A DNA stretch of 64,000 nt from Ophiosphaerella korrae. Its lineage: Eukaryota > Ascomycota > Dothideomycetes > Pleosporales > Phaeosphaeriaceae. Below the pieces are notes generated by a model. It did not search any database and was not told the DNA's origin. It saw nothing but the letters and a program-made list of their open reading frames with translations. The stretch spans positions 620,001-684,000 of the forward strand of contig JALNQF010000001.1 in assembly GCA_028456385.1 (NCBI GenBank), read 5' to 3'. This document shows positions 63,352 to 64,000 of this stretch, piece after piece (position 1 is the first letter of the stretch; each line of letters starts with the position of its first letter). A program made the translations under genes and the position numbers.

Positions 63352-64000
63352 ATGTGTAAAACTGCTCTTCACGACCTTCTTACCGCTCTTCCAAAATGCG
63401 AACACCACCTGCATCTTGAAGGCTGCCTTTCACCCTCACTTACCTTCCAACTTGCCGCTAAAAATGGTACAGCCTTGCCCTCTCCATCGCTGGACCCGGC
63501 ATATATTTCTGTAGAGACACTTATTGAGCGCTACAACAACTTCTCCAACCTCAACGATTTCTTAGGCTACTACTATCGCGCACTTGACGCTGTCATCACC
63601 AAAGATGATTTTGAAATGCTAGGATGGGAGTACTTTACGATTGCAGCAAGAGATGGTGTAAAGCACGCAGAAGTCTTTTTTGACCCACAGAGCCATACGT
63701 CAAGGGGCGTAAACCTCGAAACGGTGGTAAGCGGGTTCAACATGGCGTGTCAGCGTGCGGAAAAGGAGCTCGGAATCACTAGCAAGCTAATCATGTGCTT
63801 TTTGCGCCATTTGCCGGTGCAGGAGTCCAGGGAAACCATGGCAGCGGCGGTTAAGGGAGGCTATTTTGACGTCACCAACGAGAGTGGGCGAAGTGTGATA
63901 GCGGGATTAGGACTCGATTCGAGCGAGGTTGGGTTCCGCCCAGAGTTGTTTGAGGAAATGTATATGGAAGCAGAAGAGAGGGGGATTCACAGAACGGCGC
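63352..64000 (+). CDS. AAH1: Adenine/adenosine deaminase, 3' end beyond the window
   Basis: Hydrolytic deaminase of the amidohydrolase superfamily acting in purine salvage. The frame opens at ATG 63352 and stays open for 216 codons to the window end, so the C-terminal part (active-site Glu/His and second Asp ligands) is outside. Visible landmarks are the metal-binding LPKCEHHLHLEGCLSP (His-x-His at residues 19 and 21), DFLGYYYRALDAVI, YFTIAARDGVKHAEVFFDPQ and VIAGLGLDSSEVGFRPELF. KCEHHLHLEG with AEVFFDPQSHT points to the fungal adenine deaminase (Aah1) branch rather than classic adenosine deaminase, but the distinguishing C-terminal residues are not visible. Confidence 0.88.
   Translation, partial: MCKTALHDLLTALPKCEHHLHLEGCLSPSLTFQLAAKNGTALPSPSLDPAYISVETLIERYNNFSNLNDFLGYYYRALDAVITKDDFEMLGWEYFTIAARDGVKHAEVFFDPQSHTSRGVNLETVVSGFNMACQRAEKELGITSKLIMCFLRHLPVQESRETMAAAVKGGYFDVTNESGRSVIAGLGLDSSEVGFRPELFEEMYMEAEERGIHRTA

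Overview
The window is nuclear DNA of a filamentous ascomycete (Pezizomycotina, most likely a dothideomycete such as a Pleosporales member). This is inferred from short introns (about 46-80 nt, GT...AG, often with a CTAAC-like branch site), fungal-type housekeeping proteins, close gene spacing, and fungus-restricted families. Splice sites were read by eye, and every spliced model given keeps frame and restores the expected family sequence. No searches were run.

Layout. 1-18.1 kb is mostly conserved housekeeping: PEX1 (cut by the left edge), MPC1, SmB, RPL11, a four-helix membrane protein, a proline-rich protein, enolase and proteasome subunit Pre1. 18.8-25.0 kb is an AT-richer island holding three broken genes whose order and families match a mycosporine pathway: a sugar-phosphate cyclase of the desmethyl-4-deoxygadusol synthase type, an O-methyltransferase and an ATP-grasp ligase. 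25.1-51.4 kb returns to dense core genes: UTP13, an unknown membrane protein, a Kip2-like kinesin, a fucosyltransferase-like protein, SAD1, CCT2, IRE1, a Trm140-type tRNA methyltransferase, COQ10 and CDC6. 51.4-57.9 kb is gene-poor, with degraded genes, a MITE-like inverted-repeat element, and a small secreted protein with a duplicated cysteine domain. 58-64 kb carries a SLATT-type two-helix protein, a membrane-anchored gamma-glutamylcyclotransferase-like protein, a cytochrome P450, and the 5' part of an adenine/adenosine deaminase cut by the right edge.

Main discovery. The three mycosporine-type genes are all damaged, in different ways. The cyclase has a stop codon at an exon end and an apparent 9-bp loss in its catalytic loop. 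The methyltransferase has a 238-bp internal inversion with the palindrome AATT at both breakpoints; reading across the re-inverted join restores the frame. The ATP-grasp gene has five in-frame stops and a late frameshift. Together this looks like a dead sunscreen-metabolite cluster between healthy housekeeping genes.

Other points of note: first exons made only of ATG (RPL11, CCT2), a start codon apparently split by an intron (PRE1), a 9-nt micro-exon in SmB, and a sharp third-position GC step inside IRE1.
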